Shown here: one piece after another, positions 8,674 to 15,825 of the stretch
Numbering within the stretch: the first letter of the stretch is position 1
How the letters are laid out: the number at the start of each line of letters is the position of its first letter
Origin: a virus
Direction: 5' to 3' (one strand)
Length of the DNA: 21,154 nt
IMG/VR virus record: IMGVR_UViG_3300030116_000156
Span: 1 to 21,154 of that record
The notes under the pieces: generated by a model
Databases searched by the model: none
Told to the model about the DNA's origin: nothing
The model's input: the letters and a program-made list of their open reading frames with translations, nothing else
Translations under genes and position numbers: made by a program

Positions 8674-9188
8674 CAGGTGATCACCTCAGCGGTGAGGAAG
8701 CTGCCCAGATCCTTCTCGATTCTCTTATTGATGCGGATCCATGAGGGCCTCAAGAATGGGCGCGCTGGGATTCTGACCTGTCTCGCAAAAGCATACTCTG
8801 TCGCCTCACCATCACCCCTGTCAACGCCCACCTCAGTGAATGCGTCAGCGCTCACAGGGAACACCAGATACTTGCCCTTCTTTGGTTTGATGGTGAAGAA
8901 CGTGCCTGGCTCGCCATCCTGCTCATGGACCTTGGCATATTTCACAGGACCACCACCAGCTTGAAGCCGGATCGTGGTGCCGTTCTTGCGCTTGGTGGGC
9001 CTGGCCTTAATGCTCTGAACCAGGTGCCCTGTTCTTGGTGTCAGCACCCTGCTTGCTGTGTGCTTTGACAGCTTCTCCAAGAGTGCTGAATACTTGAGCG
9101 CGCGCCTGTGGAGCGCTGCCAAGATCTCACCTGATGAGTACTTGTCAAGCTCTCTGGCCATCTCTTCCAGTGTGATAGGCGTGCTCAT
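8673..9188 (-). CDS. HK97 gp10-like head-tail joining protein
   Basis: 171 residues. The N-terminal helix (LEEMARELDKYSSGEILAAL) is followed by the family's conserved core: TPRTGHLVQSIKARP, then VKYAKVHEQDGEPGTFF, then ARPFLRPSW near residues 140-150, the 'y...hE.G......paRPFlrpa' signature of HK97 gp10-like proteins. Members form the neck or tail completion ring between connector and tail. The gene lies directly after the gp6-like connector, the standard order. ATG 9188 shares its A with the previous stop. The internal lysine-rich loop (TIKPKKGKYLVFP) is typical of the beta hairpin region. Confidence 0.85.
   Translation of the reverse strand: MSTPITLEEMARELDKYSSGEILAALHRRALKYSALLEKLSKHTASRVLTPRTGHLVQSIKARPTKRKNGTTIRLQAGGGPVKYAKVHEQDGEPGTFFTIKPKKGKYLVFPVSADAFTEVGVDRGDGEATEYAFARQVRIPARPFLRPSWIRINKRIEKDLGSFLTAEVIT
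8675..8686. repeat. 12-bp perfect palindrome at a gene junction
   Basis: AGGTGATCACCT is self-complementary and covers the last codons of the gp10-like gene immediately before the TGATG junction. On the mRNA it contains the only Shine-Dalgarno-like GAGGTG for the next gene, so pairing could limit initiation. It may equally be chance. Confidence 0.5.
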
Positions 9189-9796
9189 CAGCCCACCCAG
9201 GAGGTGGCTAGCGCGTAAGGTTGGAGAGCCATCTTGACCTCTGGCAGAAGTTCAAGAGTCTGCAGTGCCACTGTCTGGCCCTGGCTTGATAGATTGGTGC
9301 GCCCAATGTGAGAGCGCCCCTGATACCAGTGAGCCACCTGCAGACAGGCAGCGTGCTGGATAGCTTTGGGCATTGTGCCCCCAGTATACCCAGCCACATA
9401 GGTGATCTTGATGTGCCTGTTGCCTACTGACCAGGCCGCATCTGTGGCGTTGTAGTCAAGCACCACGCGCCCCTCATGCCCATAGAGCGTATAGTCAGAA
9501 GCGGCTATGAGGTCAGCGCTGTCAGTGTAGTCAAGATCAGGGTCATCATAGACAGAGGTGATGCTGACCACTGGCTTGGCTGTGACGGTAAGCTCACGCC
9601 CACCAGGCCCATCTAAGTACTCGACATAGGTTCCAGACTCCATGCTCACAGCGCCACTGCTTTGCTTGGGGTATCCCATATAGCCAGCAGCCACAGCGTC
9701 AAAGCGGCTGATCAACGTGTTCAGCGTGGCGTCTTCGCCATCACCAGACAGCGTGGGGATGTAGGCTCTAGCCTCAGCAGCAGTGACCACAGCCAT
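9188..9796 (-). CDS. Head-tail connector (gp6-like)
   Basis: 202 residues: VTAAEARAYIPTLSGDGEDA then LNTLISRFDAVAAGYMGYP, the helical opening of phage gp6-like connectors ('ak.ylri..dddd.ll..li..A....e.yl'), followed by a beta region (VEYLDGPGGRELTVTAKPVV, SVYDDPDLDY) and a closing helix (AIQHAACLQVAHWYQGR). These proteins bind the portal ring and provide the adaptor for the neck. The start ATG at 9796 has GAGGGG at good spacing and follows the small gene upstream by 3 nt. The 'VYDDPDLDY...D......G.v.l.y' stretch is very typical of this connector class. Confidence 0.85.
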   Translation of the reverse strand: MAVVTAAEARAYIPTLSGDGEDATLNTLISRFDAVAAGYMGYPKQSSGAVSMESGTYVEYLDGPGGRELTVTAKPVVSITSVYDDPDLDYTDSADLIAASDYTLYGHEGRVVLDYNATDAAWSVGNRHIKITYVAGYTGGTMPKAIQHAACLQVAHWYQGRSHIGRTNLSSQGQTVALQTLELLPEVKMALQPYALATSWVG

Positions 9797-9799
9797 GGT

Positions 9800-9973
9800 T
9801 CACCCCTCTGGATCGGCTTTCTTTTTTGCCTTCTTGGCGGGTGCCTTAGCCTTGACCTCAACCAGCCAGGATGGAATCTCAACACCATCCTCAACCTTGA
9901 TCTCACGCACTTCACCGGCTGCCCAGTGTGACCAGTTTGGCCAGGTCCCATTTCGTGTGGCTTTGAGCTTCAT
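9800..9973 (-). CDS. Small Lys/Ala-tailed protein (57 aa)
   Basis: A short gene of 57 residues filling what would otherwise be a gap between the connector and the Lys-Ala-Pro protein. It begins MKLKATRNGTWPNWSHWAAG, has a middle part EVREIKVEDGVEIPSWLVEV and ends with a basic KAKAPAKKAKKKADPEG. ATG 9973 overlaps the upstream stop (ATGA) and its own TGA is 3 nt before the connector ATG, so it is in register with the operon. The tryptophan-rich N-terminus suggests a small folded domain; the basic tail resembles that of its upstream neighbour. Function unknown; a head accessory or DNA-contacting role is inference. Confidence 0.75.
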   Translation of the reverse strand: MKLKATRNGTWPNWSHWAAGEVREIKVEDGVEIPSWLVEVKAKAPAKKAKKKADPEG

Positions 9974-10290
9974 GACTTGCCCTTCTTGGCTGGCGCTTTG
10001 CGCTTGGCTGGTGCCTTCTTAGCTGGTGCCTTCTTAGCCGGGGCCTTCTTGGCTGGTGCCTTGCGCTTGGCGGGTGCTTTCATTGCTGCAGTCTTCTCAG
10101 GCGCTGCTACTGCTGCACCCTTGGCTGCCTTGTCACTCACGATCTTGAAGTGACCAGGGAACGTGGTGACAAGATAGTCAGCTAGCTCCCTGGTCATTTC
10201 ACGCTCTTCACCCTGAGCAAAGCCCTTGCACTCTGAACCACCATTGTAGATGGTCCAGGCAGAGCCCTCAAGGTGGCGAACTACAGGCAT
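9970..10290 (-). CDS. Small protein with histone H1-like Lys-Ala-Pro tail
   Basis: 106 residues when started at the ATG overlapping the previous stop (TGATG at 10292-10288); a further in-frame upstream ATG at 10329 would overlap the previous gene by 40 bp and is less likely. The N-terminal 50 residues (PVVRHLEGSAWTIYNGG, then MTRELADYLVTTFPGHFKIV) look like a small folded domain. The rest is low complexity, with repeats of KAPAK and KRKAPAK ending KKGKS, like linker-histone or bacterial histone-like tails. Located between the putative decoration protein and the connector, it may bind DNA or the acidic protease tail; this is inference. Confidence 0.75.
   Translation of the reverse strand: MPVVRHLEGSAWTIYNGGSECKGFAQGEEREMTRELADYLVTTFPGHFKIVSDKAAKGAAVAAPEKTAAMKAPAKRKAPAKKAPAKKAPAKKAPAKRKAPAKKGKS
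9973..10083. repeat. Tandem repeats encoding the KAPAK tail
   Basis: Imperfect 12- to 15-bp tandem copies of a CTTCTT-AGCTGGTGC-type unit on the plus strand encode the Lys-Ala-Pro repeats. Copies differ at third positions and alternate AAG-AAG with CGC-AAG, so copy number probably changes by recombination or slippage. Confidence 0.8.
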
Positions 10291-10673
10291 CAGACGCGAC
10301 ACCGTTCGAAGGCAGCGACAAAGGTGCAATTTGCTGATGCTGTCCCGGTCTCTGTGAAGGTGATCTTCAGCACGTCTGTGGCACCAAACTCAAGCGCTGC
10401 GCCTGCAGTGCCTGTGATTGTGAATGCCTGAGCGACCTGTGCAGCATGCTCTGCAGCGCTGCTGTCCAAGCTGGTGACGACGCTGTCACTGCCTTGGGTA
10501 GCAGAGATGACATACTTGTTGGATCCGTCTGCACTGAGTGCAACTTGGGGAACCATAGTGAGCCCTGTGAGCTTCCACTCACCTGACTGACCGTGGCATA
10601 TGCCAATCGTCGCTGATGCCGCTGTAACGGTTCCAGACTCAACTGATACTGAACATGATTCTTGAACTGACAT
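10290..10673 (-). CDS. Putative capsid decoration or minor head protein
   Basis: 127 residues immediately downstream of the major capsid gene, with AGGAG 6 nt before the ATG. The composition is Ala/Thr/Ser/Gly/Val-rich and strongly beta, with alternating segments (VSVESGTVTAASATIGI, DVLKITFTETGTASANCTF) and a central helix-like AAEHAAQVAQAF. A small beta-protein right after the capsid gene commonly decorates the capsid surface, but no family motif is recognised. Four cysteines are spread along the chain. Called by position only. Confidence 0.55.
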   Translation of the reverse strand: MSVQESCSVSVESGTVTAASATIGICHGQSGEWKLTGLTMVPQVALSADGSNKYVISATQGSDSVVTSLDSSAAEHAAQVAQAFTITGTAGAALEFGATDVLKITFTETGTASANCTFVAAFERCRV

Positions 10674-10682
10674 GGGGAACTC

Positions 10683-12149
10683 CTAGAGGTTGAACAGGTA
10701 TTTAAGGTTCTTCTTGGAGCTATCATCGACGGTGAAGAAGGCCTCTCGCACGGTCGCCACCATCTGGTGTGTTCCGCGTGTGATGTCCTTGTCGACCTCG
10801 ATCTGGGCACCACGAAGCGCGCCGATCTTGAAGCGATCACGGTTGACCATCAGCATGCCTGAAGTAGCACCAGAGTTGGTGAACTTACCTGATGCGTTCA
10901 GATCTGCACCCATGAACTCACTGATGATGATGGGCATTCCGTAGACCTCCCCTAGCTGACCACTCACAATTGTCGGCTTGGGGTGAACGTCCATGGTCTG
11001 GACTTGGTCCATAGCCAGGAGATGCTTGAAGTATGCCTCTGGCGAGGTGATCAAGATCAGAGATCCTGCCACACCGTGTGGGCTGTCCAGGTTGGAGCGG
11101 TCATCAAGCAACGTGTCAGCGTTGAAGGTTGCGCGGTTCTCTGTGTTGCTCACATCATAGGCACGCGCCCGCAATCCAATCCAAGCTCGCCTATGGTCGG
11201 CAGACCCGCCAAGGCCAGAAGCGCCCCATCGCCCGCGAATATTCCAAGAGGCCAAGGCACCTGAAGCATCATCAATGTGGACGCCGGATGTATCACTGTT
11301 TCCGGTGTCACCGTTGATGATGGCATCTTCCTCGCCATCGACCAGGGCGCTGATCAGTTCAGCCCGTACAGTTGGAAGCACTGCAATGATTGAGTCTTCA
11401 TCTGCATCATCTGAGACCTGAGCCCGTACAGCAAAGCCAGTTGCTGAGATGGTGCGCTGCTCTGTCACCATGCTGCTGCTGGTGTACTGTGCAGGGTCAT
11501 CCGATGTGGCCGCTGCTTTGATATAAGGCCGGAAGCCCGTGCTCAAGTATGGAAGCAGGGTGGTGGAGTTTGGAAGCTGCATGGTGTCGAATGCTGATGC
11601 AACGCGACGTTCCGCTGTCAGGTTGCGCTCAAGCGCTGGCAGCATCTCATCAGGGATCCACTCAGCACCTACGCCAGACGCATCCGCGAAGATTCGCTGC
11701 ACTTCCACAGGTGCCTTGCGTGCGATCTCACGCACACGTGCCAGGCACTTGGGAGCGCCTCCACGGCCACTGAGGTTCTTGACCAGTGTGTAGTCACTCA
11801 CAGCGCTCTGCAGTTCTTCCTGCCAGTCACAGACGGGAGCATCTTGAAGAAGGCCAGGCATAAATGCCTTGTCGCGTGTCTGCTCACCCTTCAAGCGTAC
11901 AGACCCATCAGGGCGGCAGTACTTCTGCAGTGAGGCGTTGCTTGATGTAGTAGATCCACCAGGGCGGTTCTCCATCTCGCTGACGCGCTTTTGAATCGCG
12001 AGGAGATCAGCAGCTTTCTTGTCTGCGTTCTCCATGAGATTGCGGTTGGCCTTCTTGAGGCGGATCTGCTCAGCACGCAGATCGTGCATCGCTTTCCGCG
12101 CCTTGTCGGGCGTCGATAGGTCAAGGTTGGAAGTCTGACGATCTGCCAT
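10683..12149 (-). CDS. Major capsid protein, HK97 fold with N-terminal delta domain
   Basis: 488 residues. Residues about 12-62 are a charged coiled coil (KARKAMHDLRAEQIRLKKAN), typical of the HK97-type delta (scaffolding) domain that the prohead protease removes. The body carries features of the HK97 fold: a long helix with ALVDGEEDAIINGDTGNSDT near residue 280, the 'inGdg' region, a P-domain stretch EVYGMPIIISEFMGADL, and a final AHQ-type strand (THQMVATVREAFFTVDDSS). It follows the protease gene and has its own candidate promoter and strong leader. Some 90 residues between the coiled coil and the core (PDGSVRLKGEQTRDKAFMPG) may hold the cleavage site. Start chosen by GGAGAC 6 nt upstream. 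Confidence 0.92.
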   Translation of the reverse strand: MADRQTSNLDLSTPDKARKAMHDLRAEQIRLKKANRNLMENADKKAADLLAIQKRVSEMENRPGGSTTSSNASLQKYCRPDGSVRLKGEQTRDKAFMPGLLQDAPVCDWQEELQSAVSDYTLVKNLSGRGGAPKCLARVREIARKAPVEVQRIFADASGVGAEWIPDEMLPALERNLTAERRVASAFDTMQLPNSTTLLPYLSTGFRPYIKAAATSDDPAQYTSSSMVTEQRTISATGFAVRAQVSDDADEDSIIAVLPTVRAELISALVDGEEDAIINGDTGNSDTSGVHIDDASGALASWNIRGRWGASGLGGSADHRRAWIGLRARAYDVSNTENRATFNADTLLDDRSNLDSPHGVAGSLILITSPEAYFKHLLAMDQVQTMDVHPKPTIVSGQLGEVYGMPIIISEFMGADLNASGKFTNSGATSGMLMVNRDRFKIGALRGAQIEVDKDITRGTHQMVATVREAFFTVDDSSKKNLKYLFNL

Positions 12150-12166
12150 GATTGTCTCCAGTTAGG
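12144..12166 (-). promoter_or_regulatory. Translation initiation leader of major capsid gene
   Basis: CCTAA-CT-GGAGAC-A-ATCATGGCA on the minus strand, 20 of 23 positions identical to the tail tube gene leader at 7352-7374. GGAGAC is the Shine-Dalgarno 6 nt before ATG. Confidence 0.75.
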
Positions 12167-12167
12167 T

Positions 12168-12181
12168 TGAACACTTGTTCA
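12168..12181. promoter_or_regulatory. Perfect inverted repeat TGAACA-N2-TGTTCA (possible operator)
   Basis: Two 6-bp arms separated by CT on the plus strand (AG on the minus). It begins right after the candidate -10 box and would cover the transcription start, a position suited to a repressor or activator site. As RNA it could form a small hairpin in the capsid 5' leader. Confidence 0.55.
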
Positions 12182-12182
12182 G

Positions 12183-12211
12183 TTTGTACGAGATCCGAGG
12201 TTACTTGTCAA
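12183..12211 (-). promoter_or_regulatory. Candidate sigma70 promoter for capsid gene
   Basis: On the minus strand, TTGACA (12211-12206, perfect consensus) is followed by a 17-nt spacer and TACAAA (12188-12183, four of six matches to TATAAT). The -35 lies over the last codons of the protease gene and the -10 in the only 51-bp gap of the head module. It would give a separate transcript beginning with the capsid gene. Confidence 0.6.
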
Positions 12212-13118
12212 TGCCGAATACAGATCCCAGCGGATCAGCTTGTCTGGTTCTGTGGCTGTCTACGTGTGAACATGATGATCGGGCGCTCTTGATTGTGGGG
12301 GCTGTCAGAACCTCAAGGTCTGCCTCACCCAGCACTTCAATGAGCACCTCTTGGACCAGGGCCTTGAGCGCATGCTTGACCATGTGCTTGGCTTCCTCGT
12401 CCTCTTCTTCTTCCTCTTCATCCCCTATGGCTTCCTCTTCCTCATCCCCATAGACGCCTTGCTCCTCATCCTCATCCTCAAGGGCTTCTTCTTCTTCCTC
12501 ATCACCAAAGGCCTCCTCCTCAATCTCATCCTCTGGCTCTTCTTCCTCAGCCATAGCCTCATCATGTTTGGCATAGGTGACGATGTAGGAGTCATCAGTC
12601 TCCTCAACACTCAGGATGTGCTTCAACTGAGATGCGCCATAGCCGCGAAGCGCTAACGCCTCGCCATTGGCTGGCACTGGTACGGCTGATATTTCTAGCA
12701 ATTGGTTCTGTTCGAATAGCATTCCAGAGGCTCCATAGGCTGGGTGGTCTGTGGGGAGTTTGTTGCGAGGTGTAGAGCGGCCAGGCTGGAAGCCCACTGA
12801 GACAGCAGAAAGGAAGCCCTCTCTGAACTGACGCGCCACTGTCTGGCCAAGGGGGTTGGTGGGTGAATCATCCCACCTGATGGTGGCCACCAGGTTGCCA
12901 TCCTTGTCTGTGGTCAGCTTCTCTGTCTTGCCGACTGGGGGCGTTGAGTAGTCATGGCCGAACTGCACCACTGGGTTGGCCAGGTACTTGTCAAGCCGCC
13001 ACTCATCACCACCTGCCACCACGTCATCGTAGCGATCAGGTGTGGGGGTGCTTGCGATCACTGTGGTGGTGGACGCTGTCTTTGACTTGATCTGGGTTGA
13101 ATAGGATCTTTTCTTCAT
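12201..13118 (-). CDS. Prohead protease with acidic C-terminal domain
   Basis: 305 residues from the ATG that overlaps the portal stop (ATGA); an in-frame ATG nine codons earlier would reach into the portal gene. Residues 1-155 match the HK97 prohead protease (S78) family: ASTPTPDRYDDVVAGGDEW, VVQFGHDYSTPPVGK with the likely catalytic His about 55, and EGFLSAVSVGFQPG with the likely catalytic Ser about 107, then EISAVPVPAN. It would cleave the capsid delta domain during maturation. Residues about 190-243 are almost entirely Glu/Asp, followed by a helix (VKHALKALVQEVLIEVLGEA) and a polar end. Such a tail is unusual for the family and could act as an internal scaffold or bind the basic head proteins; that is inference. 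Confidence 0.9.
   Translation of the reverse strand: MKKRSYSTQIKSKTASTTTVIASTPTPDRYDDVVAGGDEWRLDKYLANPVVQFGHDYSTPPVGKTEKLTTDKDGNLVATIRWDDSPTNPLGQTVARQFREGFLSAVSVGFQPGRSTPRNKLPTDHPAYGASGMLFEQNQLLEISAVPVPANGEALALRGYGASQLKHILSVEETDDSYIVTYAKHDEAMAEEEEPEDEIEEEAFGDEEEEEALEDEDEEQGVYGDEEEEAIGDEEEEEEDEEAKHMVKHALKALVQEVLIEVLGEADLEVLTAPTIKSARSSCSHVDSHRTRQADPLGSVFGIDK
12390..12551. repeat. CTTCCTC-type low-complexity tract encoding acidic repeats
   Basis: A pyrimidine-rich plus-strand tract made of TCC, TCT and CTC triplets, encoding repeats of the kind AxGDEEEEEA in the protease tail. Three spaced copies of a GDEEEE block are recognisable. The opposite frame reads as an artificial hydrophobic protein and is not a gene. 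Confidence 0.8.
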
Positions 13119-15790
13119 ATCTTCACCGAGGGTAGGAATGTGCATCTACAGTTGATGTCAAGGCCAGCAACACCAAAGCCACCAGGGGCTGACGCCTTGG
13201 CGCCATCTATCTCCCAGAAGCCATCATCACCTCTGACCTTCCCATTGAGTGCAGCGTGCTCTTCGCGCGCGCCTGGCTGAGCCTTCCACTTGAGTTCAAG
13301 CTCTACGCCTGCCTCATCTGCCATCTGTTCCCAGGCATTGACGCCAGCAGCGTTGATTGACTTGGTGGATTCGGTTCTCGCGATCTTCAGCGCGCGGCTA
13401 GCGTTGAATGAAGGCGCCTGCATGATCTGCTTCTGCATGTCAGCAATGGTGTCACCAGCGTCAAGCGCTGAGAGAATGATGCGCCTGACATTCTTGCGCG
13501 TTGTGGCTGTGATGGACTTGTCAGCGATCACATAGCCACCCTTGCCATCTGGCCTCACGCCAATCATCTCACCAAGCTGCTCATCAACCTTCTTGTCAGT
13601 CTCATCATGGTCATAGACAAACTCGATCTCGTCTGGCATGTCATCAACTGCAGCCTCAGCGCCCCTCTTCCAGGCGTCAGAGACAACGTCTCTAATCGCA
13701 TCATCAAGGATCTGGCCCTCAGCGTATGCGTCAAGCAGCGTGTCAAGCCAGCCCTCATCAAGCTCAGCCTTGAGCACAATGTCACCAGAGGCTGTCTTCT
13801 TGCTGATCACCTGTGGCAGGCGCTTGGCTATCCTTGACGCGTAGCCCTTGAAGTATCTGAGGATAGCTAACTGCAGGGCCTTCTCTGATGGGCTGTGGAT
13901 GTCATCAGCCCAGGCACGCCAGAGCGTGTCTTCAATCTGCTTGGTGATGCCCTTGTCAGTGTTCTCCATCTGGCCAACGAGCTTCTCACTCCAAGAGACT
14001 GCAGGATCACCACCCCACAGCGCCCAGGCTACGCGACCAGGAGAAGGATAGCCCTCTTCACCAGGGCTGAACCCTTCACCTGTCTTGTCTGACTTGTGAC
14101 GGGCTAACCAGGCGCGCATCTTCACAGCCTTCTCAGGGCTGATGTCTTCACCGTTGGCCATGCGTCTGGCCCATGAGACAGTGGCAGGCACAAGCCCATC
14201 ACCAGACAGGCCCTCATCATGCCACTTCAGGCCACGCTCTAGCTCAGCCTTCACGCCTTCAGGAACTGAGAAGTCAATATCATCATAGAGAGCGCGCCTG
14301 GCTTCTGTCAGGCTTTGCTCTGTTGGTGCATCTGGATCATCTACTGCCTGAGCGCCAGCCAGGATCTCACGGGCTGAAGACTCACTGATAGTGGGGAAGG
14401 CCACACTGATCAGAGCCAGGGCAGCGTCGAAAGTGATCGCACCCATGGCCACGCTTGACAGGATCTGCAGCAGGCTGGCTATCTGGGCACCATTCAGGGC
14501 AGTGGCTGCAAGCGGCTCATCTGTTGGCGCTTCAGTCTGGCCATCAATCTCATTGGGCTCAGCGTTCTCATCTGCGATCTCAGCAGGCTCTTCATCTGCC
14601 TGGGTCAGCGGCAGGTCATCAAAGCCCTCATAGGCTGCAGCGTCTGATGCAGAGACGCCAAGCATGGTCCACTCCATCACGCGGTTCAGCCTTTCTGATC
14701 TGCTCTCTTGGAGGCTCTCCACCTCACTGAAGTCATGCTTGATGACCACATCTTCATCACCCAGCATCCTAGCTAGGCGCGTGAGTTCTGAGTCCACCAG
14801 GGCAGCGCGTCCTTGGAGGCTTTCCCAGTAGAGTTGAAGCTGGTTCCTGCTCTGGCTGTAGTTCGCTGTCTCAAGGCCAAGACGCACAGGCACACACCCA
14901 AAGGCGGCGATGGTGCTGGCCCTCACAAAGTCTCTGACCTGGCTGAACTCCATCTCTCGTGGCGTGATCTGCAGCTTGTCGAACTGAGCCTGCCCACCAA
15001 GGATGAGCACACCAGAACCACCTGCCCTCATCTGCTTCTCATAGGCGTCTCTGAGGGTGCCGATCTGTTCTCGGCTCCATCGGTCACCATCTTCCTTCGG
15101 TGACAGGATGCCTGTCGGCTGACCAGTGGCGGCTGTGCGTGCGGCCAGTGCAGCCTGTGCCTTCTCTGTGGTCAGGTCATTGTGCAGCGGCTGGACAGCG
15201 CCAATGCCCCACAGGTTAGTGGGATCATCAGACCAGGATGGCCCCCTGATGTGCAGAACTTGATCGTGCTCATAGAGGGCTGGCTGACCATGGCCTGACT
15301 CATACTGGTACTTGTCAGGCTGGCCATCTGAGAGGGGTGAGATCTTGACGCGTGCTGGGTGCATCCTGATGAGGGCGTCCACCCTGCCAGCGCTTCCAGC
15401 CATCAGGCAAAACGCATTGCCAGACAGCACCAGGTCCGTGTATAGCTGGCGCCTAAACAGCACACCATTCACCCGTGAACTGGGCTGGCTCAGCAGTTCC
15501 AGAACGGGGTGAGTGTCAAGCACTTCAGCCTCTGACCCTCTGCCCCTGTAGGCTCTGAGGGGCACTTTGCTGAGGTCTGTCGATATGGCCTGCACAGCCG
15601 CGAACGGCCATGGGAATGCAGCAAGGGCTGACATGGCTGCTGATGGGTCATAGCCTGCCTTGAATGGAGTATCTTCAATGAAGTCAGCACCAGCGCTGTG
15701 GCTTACTTTGCCATCAGGATCAACCTTCACCAACCCCACTGCACGCAGTAGAGACGCGATGATTCCAGGCTTGACGATCAGATTGTTCAC
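13115..15790 (-). CDS. Portal protein fused to WGGD-domain and MuF domain
   Basis: 891 residues. Residues 1 to about 390 are an HK97-type portal (FAAVQAISTDLSKVPLRAYR, NGVLFRRQLYTDLVLSGNAF, LETANYSQSRNQLQLYWESL). Residues about 432-480 resemble a portal C-terminal helical segment (LNGAQIASLLQILSSV). Residues about 506-608 form a domain I know from many environmental phage head proteins, with GLKWHDEGLSGDGL, MRAWLARHKSDKTGEGF and WALWGGDPAVSW. Residues about 620-886 are a MuF-like (minor head protein) domain ending in the NCRC signature. One chain thus forms the packaging ring and carries internal head parts. It starts with GTG; no in-frame ATG occurs until codon 53. Shine-Dalgarno is weak. 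Confidence 0.9.
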   Translation of the reverse strand: MNNLIVKPGIIASLLRAVGLVKVDPDGKVSHSAGADFIEDTPFKAGYDPSAAMSALAAFPWPFAAVQAISTDLSKVPLRAYRGRGSEAEVLDTHPVLELLSQPSSRVNGVLFRRQLYTDLVLSGNAFCLMAGSAGRVDALIRMHPARVKISPLSDGQPDKYQYESGHGQPALYEHDQVLHIRGPSWSDDPTNLWGIGAVQPLHNDLTTEKAQAALAARTAATGQPTGILSPKEDGDRWSREQIGTLRDAYEKQMRAGGSGVLILGGQAQFDKLQITPREMEFSQVRDFVRASTIAAFGCVPVRLGLETANYSQSRNQLQLYWESLQGRAALVDSELTRLARMLGDEDVVIKHDFSEVESLQESRSERLNRVMEWTMLGVSASDAAAYEGFDDLPLTQADEEPAEIADENAEPNEIDGQTEAPTDEPLAATALNGAQIASLLQILSSVAMGAITFDAALALISVAFPTISESSAREILAGAQAVDDPDAPTEQSLTEARRALYDDIDFSVPEGVKAELERGLKWHDEGLSGDGLVPATVSWARRMANGEDISPEKAVKMRAWLARHKSDKTGEGFSPGEEGYPSPGRVAWALWGGDPAVSWSEKLVGQMENTDKGITKQIEDTLWRAWADDIHSPSEKALQLAILRYFKGYASRIAKRLPQVISKKTASGDIVLKAELDEGWLDTLLDAYAEGQILDDAIRDVVSDAWKRGAEAAVDDMPDEIEFVYDHDETDKKVDEQLGEMIGVRPDGKGGYVIADKSITATTRKNVRRIILSALDAGDTIADMQKQIMQAPSFNASRALKIARTESTKSINAAGVNAWEQMADEAGVELELKWKAQPGAREEHAALNGKVRGDDGFWEIDGAKASAPGGFGVAGLDINCRCTFLPSVKI

Positions 15791-15825
15791 GGCTTGACCA
15801 TACCGTAGTCAGGCCAGGCGCGCAA

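Noticed and set aside
9721-9951. Minus-strand 76-codon frame between connector and Lys-rich protein
   Set aside because: It overlaps the N-terminus of the connector and covers the same bases as the better-supported 57-residue gene at 9800-9973, which has matching start and stop overlaps with both neighbours.
9973-10083. Repeat tract as a CRISPR array
   Set aside because: Units are 12-15 bp without spacers and encode a Lys-Ala-Pro protein tail in frame.
12351-12656. Plus-strand frame with a strongly hydrophobic, membrane-like Phe/Leu/Ile protein
   Set aside because: It is the complement of the poly-Glu/Asp tail of the protease; GAG/GAA codons read backwards give Leu/Phe. The apparent membrane segments are an artefact.
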